Positions 9,921-20,733 of a stretch of DNA of 64,000 nt are shown in pieces; position 1 is the first letter of the stretch; the number at the start of each line of letters is the position of its first letter. Under the pieces are notes generated by a model. The model made no database searches. It was not told the DNA's origin and worked only from the letters and a program-made list of their open reading frames with translations. Source of the DNA: Chaetoceros tenuissimus (Eukaryota > Bacillariophyta > Thalassiosirophyceae > Chaetocerotales > Chaetocerotaceae); contig BLLK01000051.1 of the NCBI GenBank assembly GCA_021927905.1, positions 930,001 to 994,000 on the forward strand, in the 5' to 3' direction. A program made the translations under genes and the position numbers.

Positions 9921-11468
9921 CTATAACTCCCATCGTCGAGCCATTGACATCCTCCTAACAGGTGGAGGAGATGGCACTGGAGGCGAAGGATGCAACCGCA
10001 TATGAGCATTAGAGACAGTTGAATTCCTTCGTGATATATAACTCTTTTCTTTGTTGAAGTCAAATCTTTTACTCCTTCGTAGAATCTCATCATCGTCGGA
10101 AGGAAGGCTGCTTTGGATGGATTCATCTGAAGGATTAGGATTAGGTACATGCACATAGAGTTGAGGCTTGACAGGTTCATTTTGAATATGTACATGTCTT
10201 TTTGAAGATTTCTGCTTTCGTAAAGCTGGTCTTGGAGGCGACGGTAGTTTATGCCTTTGATTATAGCTCTCCGTATCACTCTGACTTTTATCAACACTAT
10301 GACTCATACTAATGCCATTCATGGAATCTATTGCAGCCTGTTCTTGTCGCAGTGCATATTTTATCTGATTTTCAACTGAATGCAGTCGATTACTGACCTT
10401 TTCACGTAAATGAACATCCATTTCTTGAATCTCCTTCTGCATTTTTCTCTTTTCATTTCTTCGCTTTTCTTTCTCACCATCTATTGCTTCATTCGCTCTT
10501 CTCCGTACAAAGTCAATTACTGTCTTTGCATCCTTCTTCACATGGTCAATTTCTTGAGATAGTCTTGTAACTTCTTCACGATGACTTTTGATCAAGGCTT
10601 CTCTAGTATTACAATAATGTTTTCTCTCAATTTCCAATTTTTCATCGTATTCTCTCGATTGATCCTTTGCTTTTCTTTCGGCAAGTTCTAGGTCATGCTC
10701 CGTCTTTTTCAATCGATCTTGCAATTCCATAAAGTCCTCGGTAGTAACATCATCAGACATCATAGAAAAGTGACCAGATCTTCCATTATATTCTGGATCT
10801 ATTCTTCCCCATCTCGAGCTGGTATGTATTGCATCTCGGAAACATTCGCGAACATCGTCGTTGACAATCTCCGCATCTAGAGCTTCCATTCCATCATCAG
10901 CATACTTTGAAGAAAAGGTACTATTTCTTCTCGATCGGAGGATGCTTGCACGCTTCGTTCGACTTTTATCTACCCCCACAGTATCATGTTCATGCTTTTC
11001 AATAGCATCAATTTGAGATTGGATTTCTTGTGCCATTTGAATGACATACCTCGATGCTAAAGAAGAGTACTGCCCTGCGCATTTTGCTTCGTAATGTTGA
11101 CAAATCTTTCGAATCGATTGAAGAGAAGGTGGCGGCAATGCTCGAAAAGAGACTAGAGATATGGATTCGTTAGCTCTGAATAAGAAATTGAAACACGATT
11201 ATGAGTCTTTAGCGGATGGACTTACTTCCAGATGAAATTCCTCTTGGTGCAACTCTATTCAACACACATGAAAAACATGAGCATCATGTTTATTTTCAAA
11301 TCATTTCCAGCAAAAAACAAAACCTTTCAACACTCACCTGTGCATTGGCTCTGGAATCAATGGCTGCATGGATCGCGGAAGAGCCTTGTCCCTTTTTCCA
11401 TCCTTGTTTGAATCCGACACTTTACTTCCTTCTTCCTGTTTCTTCTTCATAATTTCTTCCACAATCAT
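9921..11468 (-). CDS. Coiled-coil protein, three exons
   Basis: Exons are 11468-11338, 11254-11226 and 11152-9921, with introns GTGAGT...ATAG and GTAAGT...CTAG. The joined frame is 463 residues, beginning MIVEEIMKKKQEEG. The first exon is charged, and the 29-base middle exon keeps the frame. Residues ~180-330 form a long charged coiled coil (DFMELQDRLKKTEHDLELAERK, then basic KRRNEKRKMQKEIQEM). The tail is proline- and serine-rich and basic, ending PVPSPPPVRRMSMARRWEL. It may be structural or microtubule-associated, but nothing identifies a family. The ATG at 11468 was chosen because it is the first in the open exon. The splice joins are inferred from sequence and frame only. Confidence 0.65.
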
Positions 11469-11807
11469 TTCAATCTAAAACTGAAATCGAATGTCCAGCA
11501 AATCTATCTAAAATATGAATGGCAACCATGTTATAGACATTTTAGTTGCAAGAGACTGGTGTAGACAATGAGGTGTAGACATAAGCACAACACTACAGTA
11601 TTCCACAAGATGTGAAAGAAAAACTATTTTCTCGTACTAACACTGAACTGACAGCTTTGTGTCAAACACTCACAGTTGTTGTGGTATATCAATAACGTAC
11701 GAATTAATGTTTATTCCAATTTTTTGAATTCCTCCAATTCAGTAGAAGCAAATACGCAACTACAACCATCTCCATATTTCTAGCTTAGCATTTCATCACC
11801 AAAGTAA
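11469..11807. other. Intergenic, no gene seen
   Basis: AT-rich spacer upstream of the coiled-coil gene start and downstream of the twin-CX9C gene. It probably holds the promoter of the former. No open frame or repeat of note. Confidence 0.45.
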
Positions 11808-12289
11808 TTAGTTTGCAAGTTCACCAGCCTTATTCTTGACCAAACACAAATCCAATCCCCTCTTCAACTCTTGACACTGTGCCCAACTTCTCTTGTTACT
11901 CTCCAAACAACTCTTCATCAAGTCATACTCTCCACTACATGCCGAGTTTGCAGTTTTTGCAACGGAAGCAACGCATGATTGAAGCGAATCAATTTCCGGT
12001 TTTTTATCTGCTGGACTTTGTTTCAGTGCTGATTTAGTGGTGAATGCTTCTGCTGCAGAGTTGCAGCATACTCCAATTCCCTATTATAAAAATTGAATTA
12101 GTACATGCGTCAATTATTACAGAGGTTTCAGAAGTAATATTAGAAGGACAGAAATTGTCTTGGATACATTGTTTCTCTTTCGAGAAATCGCCATTTTCTA
12201 AAATGAAGCGTTTTCAGTCAATTTCCAGCCAATTTTTTACTTACGGATCCTAGAGCATATAGTTCAGTGCTATTTAATTCAGCAGACAT
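11808..12289 (-). CDS. Small twin-CX9C (CHCH) mitochondrial protein, two exons
   Basis: Exon 1 is 12289-12245 (MSAELNSTELYALGS); the intron 12244-12081 begins GTAAGT and ends TTTATAATAG; exon 2 is 12080-11808. The product is 105 residues. The C-terminal half contains CSGEYDLMKSC and CQELKRGLDLC, two CX9C motifs, with an earlier CVASVAKTANSAC cysteine pair. Twin-CX9C proteins are folded by the Mia40 relay in the mitochondrial intermembrane space. They include the complex I subunit NDUFA8 and COX assembly factors. The extra upstream cysteines and a length near 105 would suit a complex I NDUFA8-like subunit, but I cannot separate that from other CHCH proteins. The phase-0 splice and motif spacing make the gene convincing. 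Confidence 0.75.
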
Positions 12290-12381
12290 GTTGATTTAAT
12301 TGAAAAATAGGTTTGAATAGGTGGAAATGTGTTCTAAAGATGGACACACTTGATGTTGTTTTGATAAGGATGTGTATTGGC

Positions 12382-12677
12382 TCAAGCCTCACTCGAGCTG
12401 CTAGGGAAAGAAAGGGGAAGGAGAGAAGGAAGAAATATTACAATTTATAAAATGCATACAAAGTGAACCCCTTTGAATAAAACATTTCCCGTACTTACGT
12501 ATCTTGATAGTTTTCTACACGAATACCCTTCTCTCTTCGCGCACTTTCCACTTTTGAGATCAAAAATGAAGGGAAGCCTCTGCCAAAAACTGCATCAAAA
12601 ACAGATGTTGGTGTATTGTTATTACTCCAACTAACTCTGTGGCAAAATATATTCCACTGACTATTAAAGAAGGCATT
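12382..12677 (-). CDS. Possible small two-exon gene, start uncertain
   Basis: On the minus strand an open stretch contains TSVFDAVFGRGFPSFLISK and then RREKGIRVENYQD. It meets a good donor (GTAAGT) at about 12498. A polypyrimidine acceptor ends at 12401, and the joined frame closes after a few codons (TSSSEA) at 12382. This suggests a real 3' end. However, the frame has no ATG before a stop; a neighbouring frame does start with ATG near 12677 (MPSLIVSGIYF) and would need a one-base shift. It is divergent from the gene at 12701. It may be a small membrane protein or chance. Confidence 0.3.
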
Positions 12678-12700
12678 TAACAACTTAGCTACACCCTAAG

Positions 12701-13301
12701 ATGGCATCTCGAATCATATCAATTGTTCGTGTTTTTGGAAGCAGACCAGGACAGGTACGTCTCTCTTTCTTTAGAATTCCATTCTAGAGAACTCTAAACG
12801 AGTTGGCTCGTGTTCTTTGAAAGGAACAACGAAATCTCTGTCTATAACTCTTTGAGATCGAAGGAATGAACTCTAAACATTGATTTAAAGAAATGTTAAT
12901 GACATCAGTACACACCTTTAACTCATATCGTTCTTTCATAGGTCACAAATCCAAACTGGGCAATTCTTTCAGCATGGAGAAGATATCTTGGACTTGAAGT
13001 AGCCGAACACGTCGAAGAAAAAGCACAAGAACAAGATCAAATTGATGCATATAATGGTGAAAATGAGTATCAAAGTCATGGACAAGATTTTGGATCTACA
13101 CCTATAACTTCAGAATATGCAATTCGGACAAGAAATGAATTCTTGATGGAGTCACATAGACGAATGCGAGAAGGAATATCTTCTAGTATGAATATTAGCA
13201 GGAACAATGTACAGTCCTCAAGGAGGACAGAAGAAGAAATATTGGAAAGACCAAATTTGGATATTGTAGTCAATGGAGTATCATGTACAATTGCACAATG
13301 A
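12701..13301 (+). CDS. Unknown 137-residue protein, two exons
   Basis: Exon 1 is 12701-12754 (MASRIISIVRVFGSRPGQ). The intron begins GTACGT and ends TTTCATAG at 12941; exon 2 is 12942-13301. The join is phase 0 and continues VTNPNWAILSAWRRYLGLEV. The N-terminus is basic and hydrophobic, compatible with a short mitochondrial presequence. The middle is acidic (EEKAQEQDQIDAYNGE) and the end hydrophobic (PNLDIVVNGVSC). I do not recognise the family. Support is the splice signals, the sustained frame and ordinary composition. Confidence 0.55.
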
Positions 13302-13861
13302 ACACTGAAACATTTGAAAATCTTGAGCCATAAATGGAAATGAAATGCTTTTTGTCCTCATGGCTAACCATACCATTTATAAAGAAATGCAAAGACTTAA
13401 GGATATTTTTTTAGCTGACAATATTCTACAAACATACTTATAACTGTTTTTATATTCAAATTTGAATCATTTTAGAGCTTGTTCAAGTATTAACTTCAGC
13501 TTAAATTCAATATCTTATAGAGAAATATATTATAATTTCGTCACAGAGCTAGCCATCTTTATATATCAAAGTGTACATTATATAAGGAAGGAACGTACCT
13601 TAGGAATTGCAATTTATTTTTATTGCAAATTTCGAGAACAATTTTCTTTTACTCTTTGGATCCCTTTGCCCCCCCCCCACAACAGGAGAGCAACAACGAC
13701 GAAGGCACTTTTTTCTCTCTATTATTATGTAATGCCAAAACCTAGTCTACGTATTGCATTCTAAGTTTATTTTGAATTGATTTGAGTTGAAATCTTCAAA
13801 CTTCTTTACTATCTTTAGACTGAAACCTGCATTACAAATATCACGAGAAAACTACCTAAAA
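13302..13861. other. Intergenic with a C10 run
   Basis: Very AT-rich spacer. A run of ten cytosines at 13669-13678 stands out and is followed by 'acaacaggagagcaacaacga'. The open frame at 13462-13764 has a composition (many Tyr, Phe, Ile) expected of AT-rich noncoding DNA, so I do not call it. Confidence 0.45.
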
Positions 13862-14797
13862 ATGGAGCCATCATCGTCAAAGACAGCCGATCAAATAGCT
13901 GCACAAAATACCGTCATGTTTGGCACAACGGTATCTACCATATTCAATTCCATTCACGATAACCTAGACCAATCTATAAGGTCTCATATATCATCGCTAC
14001 CAATCATCTGCTCATCACAAGAAGATGACGATACAACCAATGGCGAAAATGATGTACCTAGAGAAGAGCAGATTTACAATAAAATCACTCAAGTTTATGT
14101 CAATCATATGGACGTTGCAAAGTTATATACTGAAAAGGAATTATTTTGTATGAACAAAAAGTGGACTAAAAAGAGGAGAGGTAGAATACTTGACAAGTAT
14201 TTAGAATTAATGGAAACTCCTTTACCATCTACGGATTCTGAAAAGATAGACGGTACAGAGTCAAAAGAGGGCATGAGCAATGACGAAGCAGCTACAAAGA
14301 CCAGATATACCATACCTGTATCTAAAGAGGATATTCCCACAGAGACACAAGTCAAGGATATCCATACTGAATTAAATGAGCTAAGGTTGAAACTACGGGA
14401 AAAGAGTTCCGAAAAAATGAAACTATTGTATCAATTACAGGCATTGGATGCTGCTCAACAATCTTCTGAAAAGGTGGATGCGTCCCTCTCCAGCAAGATC
14501 AAACAAGGTGGATCTGAAATTGAAAAGGCTGTAAAGGAACTAAATGAAACAAAGAAACAAGTCAAGCAGCTTTCATCAGATGGAAACCATCTTTTAGATC
14601 AAATGGATATTCTAAGTTCTCAAAAACAACCTTCAACCGAGACGGAAGAGTTTAGTGAAGCAATGAAAGCCAAAGCTTTACATATCAAAGATAACATGGA
14701 GCAATCAAAGAAACGCTCATTAGAAGAAGACTATCGTGAACGAAAGGAGAAGATAGTTGTCCAAAAGGGAGTTTTAAATCTGTTGAAGAAAAAATGA
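13862..14797 (+). CDS. Coiled-coil protein of unknown function
   Basis: A 311-residue frame from the ATG at 13862 (MEPSSSKTADQIAAQNTVMF); in-frame codons upstream of it have no ATG. An N-terminal helical part (MFGTTVSTIFNSIHDNLDQSI, YVNHMDVAKLYTEKELFCM) is followed by long heptad-like coiled coil (ELNELRLKLREKSSEKMKLLYQL, ELNETKKQVKQLSS) and a basic end. The layout, a short head followed by coiled coil, resembles Mis12-complex kinetochore subunits. I see no diagnostic motif, so that is only a suggestion. No intron is needed. The gene sits between spacers with no obvious partner. Confidence 0.6.
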   Translation: MEPSSSKTADQIAAQNTVMFGTTVSTIFNSIHDNLDQSIRSHISSLPIICSSQEDDDTTNGENDVPREEQIYNKITQVYVNHMDVAKLYTEKELFCMNKKWTKKRRGRILDKYLELMETPLPSTDSEKIDGTESKEGMSNDEAATKTRYTIPVSKEDIPTETQVKDIHTELNELRLKLREKSSEKMKLLYQLQALDAAQQSSEKVDASLSSKIKQGGSEIEKAVKELNETKKQVKQLSSDGNHLLDQMDILSSQKQPSTETEEFSEAMKAKALHIKDNMEQSKKRSLEEDYRERKEKIVVQKGVLNLLKKK

Positions 14798-15011
14798 AAA
14801 AGACAAACTATAATCTCATCACAGTATTCGGTACTGTACAAGAAGTAGGAGCATGGGGCAAGTCTCTTGCTTTTAAAAATTGAATATTCAAATAAATTTT
14901 CACTTCATGTAATTGGAACACATTCATTCTTGCGTAAAAAAATTTAGATTAGGAAAAATTTTGTACATACAGTGTATGGTACATTCTTGAACAGAATGTA
15001 GGTGATAGGGT

Positions 15012-16034
15012 TCAAACCTTCACCTTTAGTGCACTAAGAATACTTAGTAGTTTCAATCTCTTTTGAGGGCTATCGCAAGTTAGAATATTTGGATCAATTG
15101 ATTCTATAACATCTTGAGCGTCATGCATCTTGCTCAGAAAAAGTGTAGCAAGATCGAACGAATTCGTCAGCTCAAATAAGCAATTGATAGCCATGGAACA
15201 AATTGTTTTACTCTCAGAGTTCCTTTTCACAGCTTCAATAATGCTTCGGATACCTCCAATTTCTATAATTTTCATTGTATTCCCGCTATGTCGTCGACAT
15301 AGACTTGTTAATAGTAAAATTCCACTTGCTTGGACAAGTTCTATATCCGAGAATACAGTAAGGGCATCAACAGCGACCTGAATGGCACCATATCTGCCTA
15401 GTATAATCCTATAGTATTCATCTGTAGCATATCCATAGAGAGCTACAAATTTTTCATTTATTTCATTGGTTCTTTTTTCTTGTTGGGATTTGTCTTGTTC
15501 GGCATCATTCGGGTTCTCTGGTATCAAGTCCCTCAATCTCTCGACAACTTTCTTTACAAAGTCTCTACCGGAACGCTGAACATATTGGAAAGTAGCGTTG
15601 GTCTCCCCAGACTCGGAGGAAGAACCAGGCCTCTTCGCTATGGCGTTCACCAAGAGTGTTTCTGACGATCGATGCCTCTTCAGTTGCCCCCGAAGAGGAA
15701 TGGTACAGGAAGACGAGTCTCTAGACTCTTCACTGAGTATTAACGAAGGCGATGGGGTAACTAAAGGACTATTGTCTCTCTTGGTCTCATTGCTGCCTTG
15801 TTGCTCCAGTGGATTGGATGGTTTACTTGATAATGACGAAGACGAGGTGACACCAAACTTTTCTTCTAATGGATGCGGGATATCTTGGTCTTCACTTACA
15901 CTTTCTTTTTCTCTACGTAGTTGACCGAATGGCTTGGAAGCAGTCGCTATAGCTCCATTTGACACTATTAATTTCATTATTTCGCATTGGTTATCCAGAG
16001 AGGATGTAGGATCTCTAGATTTAGACAGCGTCAT
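15012..16034 (-). CDS. Armadillo-repeat-like protein
   Basis: A single-exon 340-residue frame. The first ~160 residues are low-complexity, rich in Ser and Lys (SSSSLSSKPSNPLEQQ). The remainder folds as ARM-type helices: YRIILGRYGAIQVAVDAL, VQASGILLLTSLCRRHSG, IIEIGGIRSIIEAVK and ICSMAINCLFELTNS. The GGIRSIIEAVK unit is a typical ARM helix-loop. ARM repeats are protein-interaction scaffolds; there is no enzyme domain. Its partner is unknown. It is convergent with the coiled-coil gene at 13862-14797. The ATG at 16034 is the first in frame. Confidence 0.7.
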   Translation of the reverse strand: MTLSKSRDPTSSLDNQCEIMKLIVSNGAIATASKPFGQLRREKESVSEDQDIPHPLEEKFGVTSSSSLSSKPSNPLEQQGSNETKRDNSPLVTPSPSLILSEESRDSSSCTIPLRGQLKRHRSSETLLVNAIAKRPGSSSESGETNATFQYVQRSGRDFVKKVVERLRDLIPENPNDAEQDKSQQEKRTNEINEKFVALYGYATDEYYRIILGRYGAIQVAVDALTVFSDIELVQASGILLLTSLCRRHSGNTMKIIEIGGIRSIIEAVKRNSESKTICSMAINCLFELTNSFDLATLFLSKMHDAQDVIESIDPNILTCDSPQKRLKLLSILSALKVKV

Positions 16035-16392
16035 TAGAAAACTTTTTTATGTTTTGATTGTGTACGAAAAAGTTTCTCCATTTCTTTGTTTTCTCTGGCG
16101 AGCAACCCCCCGAAATGTGGAATCCGGACTTTTTATCCGTGTCAAGTAGTGATGGGGTTACAGCCAGTAAAAATCAAAAAACACAACAACCAACCTCTAT
16201 CGTCCGTCCATCACCGATAAACACCAAACAAGCACTTGTTCTGAAACATGACCATTAGGACGCATATACTGTAACGGTGGTTTGCCTGGTCATCGAACAA
16301 GCCGCTTAGTGAGGTCTGAACTTAGCACTAACCACTACTCCTAGCTAGGCTTGGTGAGAAGCCTAAAAATATGGTATCTATTCTTTATGTAT
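16035..16392. other. Intergenic, short hairpin only
   Basis: Spacer between the ARM gene start and the end of the transposase-like gene. It contains an inverted repeat near 16340-16365 (taggctt...aagccta) but no gene. I looked here for a terminal inverted repeat matching 19324-20000 and saw none. Confidence 0.45.
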
Positions 16393-19323
16393 TTATGTGT
16401 TTGAAGTAGGTCTCTCCACCGTCGGTCTGTCGATCTTTGGAGAAACAACTGCAGCTTCTCGCAATTCCAAACACTTCAGAATCAAGGACCCTCTGTTCTT
16501 CTGCTCCTCACTACTGAGTGGAACTTTATATGTAACCCTACCTGTGCTCGCAAGTTTGACAAGCTGAGGTGATCGTACCTTGAGAAAAGCCTTCAAGAGT
16601 TCGTTACCGGGGAAGAAATATTTCTTTGCTGGCTTCTCGCCAAAGTGTGCAGCAACCAAGTTACTGAGAGTAAGTTCCACAGATGCTTGATTGTTCACAG
16701 TAGCCAATCTCTGCATGCTTTTTTTCAACATATCCTCACATTCTTTATTCTTTGCAAATACCTTTTGTTCAGATTCATACCTATCCCACTGCTGCATTAT
16801 AGATGCCTTCCTACGTTCATCCAATAGTTTCTTTCTCTCTTCTCGCTGCCTTGTGTGAGAAAGAACCTTCGCCCTCTGCCTATGCTCCTGTGAGATGGAA
16901 AAATCCCGCTCATGAATTTTACCAGTGGTTGCAGTATCTTTTCCTATATTATTCTCATCAAATTTTTCTTCTGAAATCATTCCAGTTACAATCATAGGAT
17001 CATAAAATGCTTTGAATAAAAGCTCAAAGTGATCACGATACTGAAGTACATTATCTTCAGATAAATTTGAAAAAGGTATGTATTCATGCCGCATTGTATT
17101 CATAATTTCTATTCCATCTGGGACTGAAAAACTCTCACCATCAATCATCCCATTTCCCAGAAATCCTGACATCAGGTGTACTCGTGTGTATGCCTTCATC
17201 ATTATTTGTGGAAGTTTACTCACAAATAAGACAATGGAATTGCGCTTGAAGGATGGTAGTACTATTTGGTTTGACTCTTGTAACTCTTCAAATTTCATGG
17301 ATGTCTTTTGGTGGAGAAATAACATTTTTTCGTTCACAGAAAATATCTGCGTGAAATGTCTCACTAAATACTTCAGCAATCGAAAGGCTGGCGACACATC
17401 TGCTGCTTGTTCTACACCTGTTCTTTTCGCATTGTGTTTGCAACGGACTATATTCCTTTTATCATCTTCAACCAAGGAAGAATCAGATGTTAGTAAGGAG
17501 AGCTGCCCTTGCGCTCCATCGATCCATGCTACTGCTCTTAAGTGATTGGGAACTTGTGAGGTCCCATCCCATGTATATCCAGCATATTTCTTTCTGATAT
17601 AATCAATAAATGGATAATATACTTTTTTGGAATACAAATCTGTAACTCTTGCTTGTTTTGATGCATTTGCGTTATTTTCGTCATTTTCTTCCAAATTTTC
17701 CCCTGTTTCAGCATCAATCTTTCCCCGAACAAAGCAAATAAATCCAGTTTGCGATAGATCTTCTCTCATATTCAGACCCTCTATAGGAATAAGACAAATA
17801 TCTTCTTCTCCTGGCATTTCATCAATTGAAAGCCCATAAATTGAAGCCCAAATTGGCGCAGCATCACCTGTTGCGTTCCAGGTATTATTAAGACAAATGC
17901 GCAGCCCTCTCATATGCTTGTCACCTGTTAGCCCCGTATGGTAGATATTTCTTTTGGAGGAATCAGGCTTCTTACAAAGGGGATCTTCCTTCACAGTCAA
18001 GAAGAACTCGTCAGGATCTTCAACGTCACTCATTGTTGCAAACACTGTCGTCTCATCAGTAGTAGTAACAAGCCAAGGCAGAACATATATCAAATCCTCA
18101 TTTTCTTTTGGAGGATTGAACACCTTTACTAGATCATACATAAGCTTCGCACCTGTACTCATTTTTTCTCTAGGAACATGATAGGCTTTGTCAAACTTCC
18201 CATGGAAGAAATGTGTAGTGATGACACAAAATAGGTAAGACAACGCAGCCCTTACAGAATTCTCCGCAATCTCCCTTAATTCATCTTTATCTGACACCCG
18301 CTTGTATTCATTAAATCTAGGATCAGCTCGGATTATAGAAATAGCTCTATGGAGCTGGTGGCTAGAAGGAGCTTTGAAGGTAGACCTTGGCTTCCCAGAA
18401 CTTACCCAAAGCTCAAGTGCTGAAGCAATTATCATTTTGGAAATCTCCTTATTAGATATTGTCGCCCCATTAGCAAAGTTTCCTTTTGTTATTAAAGACT
18501 CAATCAATGCACAACAATCAACAGCAGCAGATCTTCCACTGCTGTCCTTCCAATCACGGTGACCATAATTTTCTTCGGTCAGTCCTTCAGTAGAGAGTAA
18601 GTCGTACAATTTTGTTCTTTTACAATTGACATAATTTTTCTCCAACACAAATCTCACCAACGCTCCTTTTATATTTCTTTCATTATCTTTAGGAAACCAT
18701 TCTTTTTCCTTTTCATTCAATATGGTATCAGTTATTAATTTGTAAATTTGGTATGGTTTGTAAAAACTACCATCAGAAGGAGGAGGAATGAAATTTGAAG
18801 GATCAAAGCATTGACTTGTAGATATCATCTGGGGAGGACTGCCTTGAGTTAGAATAGATTCACTATCTGAAACTTCATTTAAACTAATCTCATCATCATT
18901 GAATTTGATCTTTTTATATAGTCGTAGACTCTTCTCTGAAAATGCATGTACAGCAACTGGTAGCTGTCGTTTGTTTGTGAGCGCAGTCTTTGCAAGTGCA
19001 AACTGGTAACTAGAACTCTCCTCAGCACCTGTTATTTTCAAAGTATCATTGGAAGACTGGAAATCTTTCCTTGATTCTACCAGCATGTCTTGTACAGCAT
19101 TTGCCATGAATTGAATTGATTCAATATCTTTCTTTTGTGATGGTATGCACGAGGATTGTAGTGAAATCGCTGCCTTCTCTATTTCCTTAACAGCAAATCC
19201 AGCAACCTTAGAAGCTACACTTGCTTTTGTTACAAGATGAGATCTATTTTTTCTTTTAGATCCTCTGTGATGAATTACTTTTGTAATAGGAGGAGGTGAT
19301 ACGAGTTGATGTTCCGATGACAT
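16393..19323 (-). CDS. DDE-type transposase-like protein (DD39D-like)
   Basis: An uninterrupted 976-residue frame. Residues 1-200 are basic and low-complexity. From ~215 there are helical segments (YNHGHRDW-like region, FKAPSSHQLHRAISIIR), possibly DNA-binding. Three acidic positions fit a DDE_1 (pogo/Tigger-type) catalytic core: D423 in LVTTTDETTVF, D602 in AVAWIDGAQGQLSLL and D642 in EQAADVSPAFRLLK. The last resembles the QPLDVxxFxPLK motif, and 39 residues separate the second and third. The first-to-second gap (178) is long, with an acidic insertion. The C-terminus is charged and coiled. No terminal inverted repeats or target duplication are visible, so it may be domesticated or an old copy. 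Product: a nuclear DNA-cutting enzyme or its relative. The triad assignment is inference. Confidence 0.6.
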   Translation of the reverse strand: MSSEHQLVSPPPITKVIHHRGSKRKNRSHLVTKASVASKVAGFAVKEIEKAAISLQSSCIPSQKKDIESIQFMANAVQDMLVESRKDFQSSNDTLKITGAEESSSYQFALAKTALTNKRQLPVAVHAFSEKSLRLYKKIKFNDDEISLNEVSDSESILTQGSPPQMISTSQCFDPSNFIPPPSDGSFYKPYQIYKLITDTILNEKEKEWFPKDNERNIKGALVRFVLEKNYVNCKRTKLYDLLSTEGLTEENYGHRDWKDSSGRSAAVDCCALIESLITKGNFANGATISNKEISKMIIASALELWVSSGKPRSTFKAPSSHQLHRAISIIRADPRFNEYKRVSDKDELREIAENSVRAALSYLFCVITTHFFHGKFDKAYHVPREKMSTGAKLMYDLVKVFNPPKENEDLIYVLPWLVTTTDETTVFATMSDVEDPDEFFLTVKEDPLCKKPDSSKRNIYHTGLTGDKHMRGLRICLNNTWNATGDAAPIWASIYGLSIDEMPGEEDICLIPIEGLNMREDLSQTGFICFVRGKIDAETGENLEENDENNANASKQARVTDLYSKKVYYPFIDYIRKKYAGYTWDGTSQVPNHLRAVAWIDGAQGQLSLLTSDSSLVEDDKRNIVRCKHNAKRTGVEQAADVSPAFRLLKYLVRHFTQIFSVNEKMLFLHQKTSMKFEELQESNQIVLPSFKRNSIVLFVSKLPQIMMKAYTRVHLMSGFLGNGMIDGESFSVPDGIEIMNTMRHEYIPFSNLSEDNVLQYRDHFELLFKAFYDPMIVTGMISEEKFDENNIGKDTATTGKIHERDFSISQEHRQRAKVLSHTRQREERKKLLDERRKASIMQQWDRYESEQKVFAKNKECEDMLKKSMQRLATVNNQASVELTLSNLVAAHFGEKPAKKYFFPGNELLKAFLKVRSPQLVKLASTGRVTYKVPLSSEEQKNRGSLILKCLELREAAVVSPKIDRPTVERPTSNT

Positions 19324-20492
19324 GATAAATGGTATGATATTTTGTATAAATGTATATTATGAAAAGAGCTACATATGATGTACATACTTTTATTTAGTTT
19401 TGAATTATCTTCTTTATTTTTAAATAGATGAGGGCAATAGTAATTAGTCGCAGAGGCAATAGTAATTTTGGCACGAAAAAAATTTGAAACTAGTTTTCGA
19501 ATTATTTAGCTCATGATAGAGCACCAATCCATCCATGCTCGTGCCGCTTATTCAATCGTGAGTTATGAAGGAAGAATATGATTTCTTTTTGCTATCAGAC
19601 ATCTTTGTTATAGCTCAACGATAGCTCAAAAGTAACATAGAAGGTGAAAGAAATTGAAATGAGTTGTGAAGATCGGGAGGAGCAGTGAAAAGAGGATGGA
19701 ATAGAAATGTGTCAAGAAAAATGGCGGGAAGTATTCAAATAGCTAGACCCTAGCCTAGTACGGTTGAAAACAGACGGAATCCGTTCACATCTCCAATCCG
19801 CAATTTCTTGCTGGGCTAGCTGGTTTTGATGTAAATGATAATTCGGGCAAAACAGCCGAGCACGCGTTTCACAGAAATAGAGAATCAGAAAAGCAAGGAA
19901 GAGAAGGGGAGAAGGGTATGTTATACATTTGTATGGCGAACGCCCTCATTCTTAATTTCTAAAAATATCTACTTTTAACGTAACAAGTGTAAAAATAATA
20001 CACCATTATATGAATAATATTATTCCATTTATATGTGCGGAATGAAACAACATGTTTCAACAAACAATCCATTCATGAGTACTAATTTTCAAAAATAGTC
20101 AGTGTTGATTGCTCGTGCGTCACTCCTATTTCCATGACCTGTATTTCTAAAAGATACTCAGAACACTTTTCCCACTTTCTTTATCCGCATCACATCCAGA
20201 AACAGTGAATTATTCCTTTCGGAAGCAGAAGCCGATCTGGCCAATCATTTAATGTTCCATGTCTCATCTGGATCTCATTTTGTGTAGTCCCAAAGAAATG
20301 CAGAAGGAGCAGATGTCTTCATTCCAGTCAGACAGTTTCAGTTCGGAAGGTTGGAAAGTGGAAGTGTCAACCTTTCATTTGAAATATATTTCCTTGATAT
20401 TTTTGATTTTTTATCACATCGATCTATGATGTTCGTAGTTTAGAACATTATTGTGTGATACACGGCCTTCAACTTCGATGGACTTTTGAACA
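19324..20492. other. Gene-free spacer, 1.2 kb
   Basis: AT-rich spacer upstream of the transposase-like gene and left of the 1145-bp repeat. The words 'gaggcaatagtaat' and 'gagggcaatagtaatta' occur twice close together near 19430-19470. No coding frame, RNA gene or terminal repeat recognised. Confidence 0.45.
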
Positions 20493-20733
20493 AGATAATG
20501 AGATAGGTGCAAGAGTTTTCTGAGTTTTAACTACCGTTGTTTTTGTTTTATTTGAAGTTGGATTATTTGAACTTACTGCAATACCGTACAAATACCGAGC
20601 GCTGAGGGATTCATGGGCATATTCTCTTATTACAACGTTGTATAAAACAACCACCTTTTCTCTTTTCTATCTCTTTCTATTTGTATCTTGTATTCAAGTA
20701 CGTACGTAGTTTTAATCCAATGTCTGTCTCTAA

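Noticed and set aside
13462-13764. 100-codon frame before the coiled-coil gene
   Set aside because: Composition (Tyr, Phe, Ile) fits AT-rich noncoding DNA, it crosses a C10 run, and no splice or family support is seen.
16340-16365. Hairpin beside the transposase-like gene as a terminal inverted repeat
   Set aside because: No inverted partner was found in 19324-20000; it is a local stem only.
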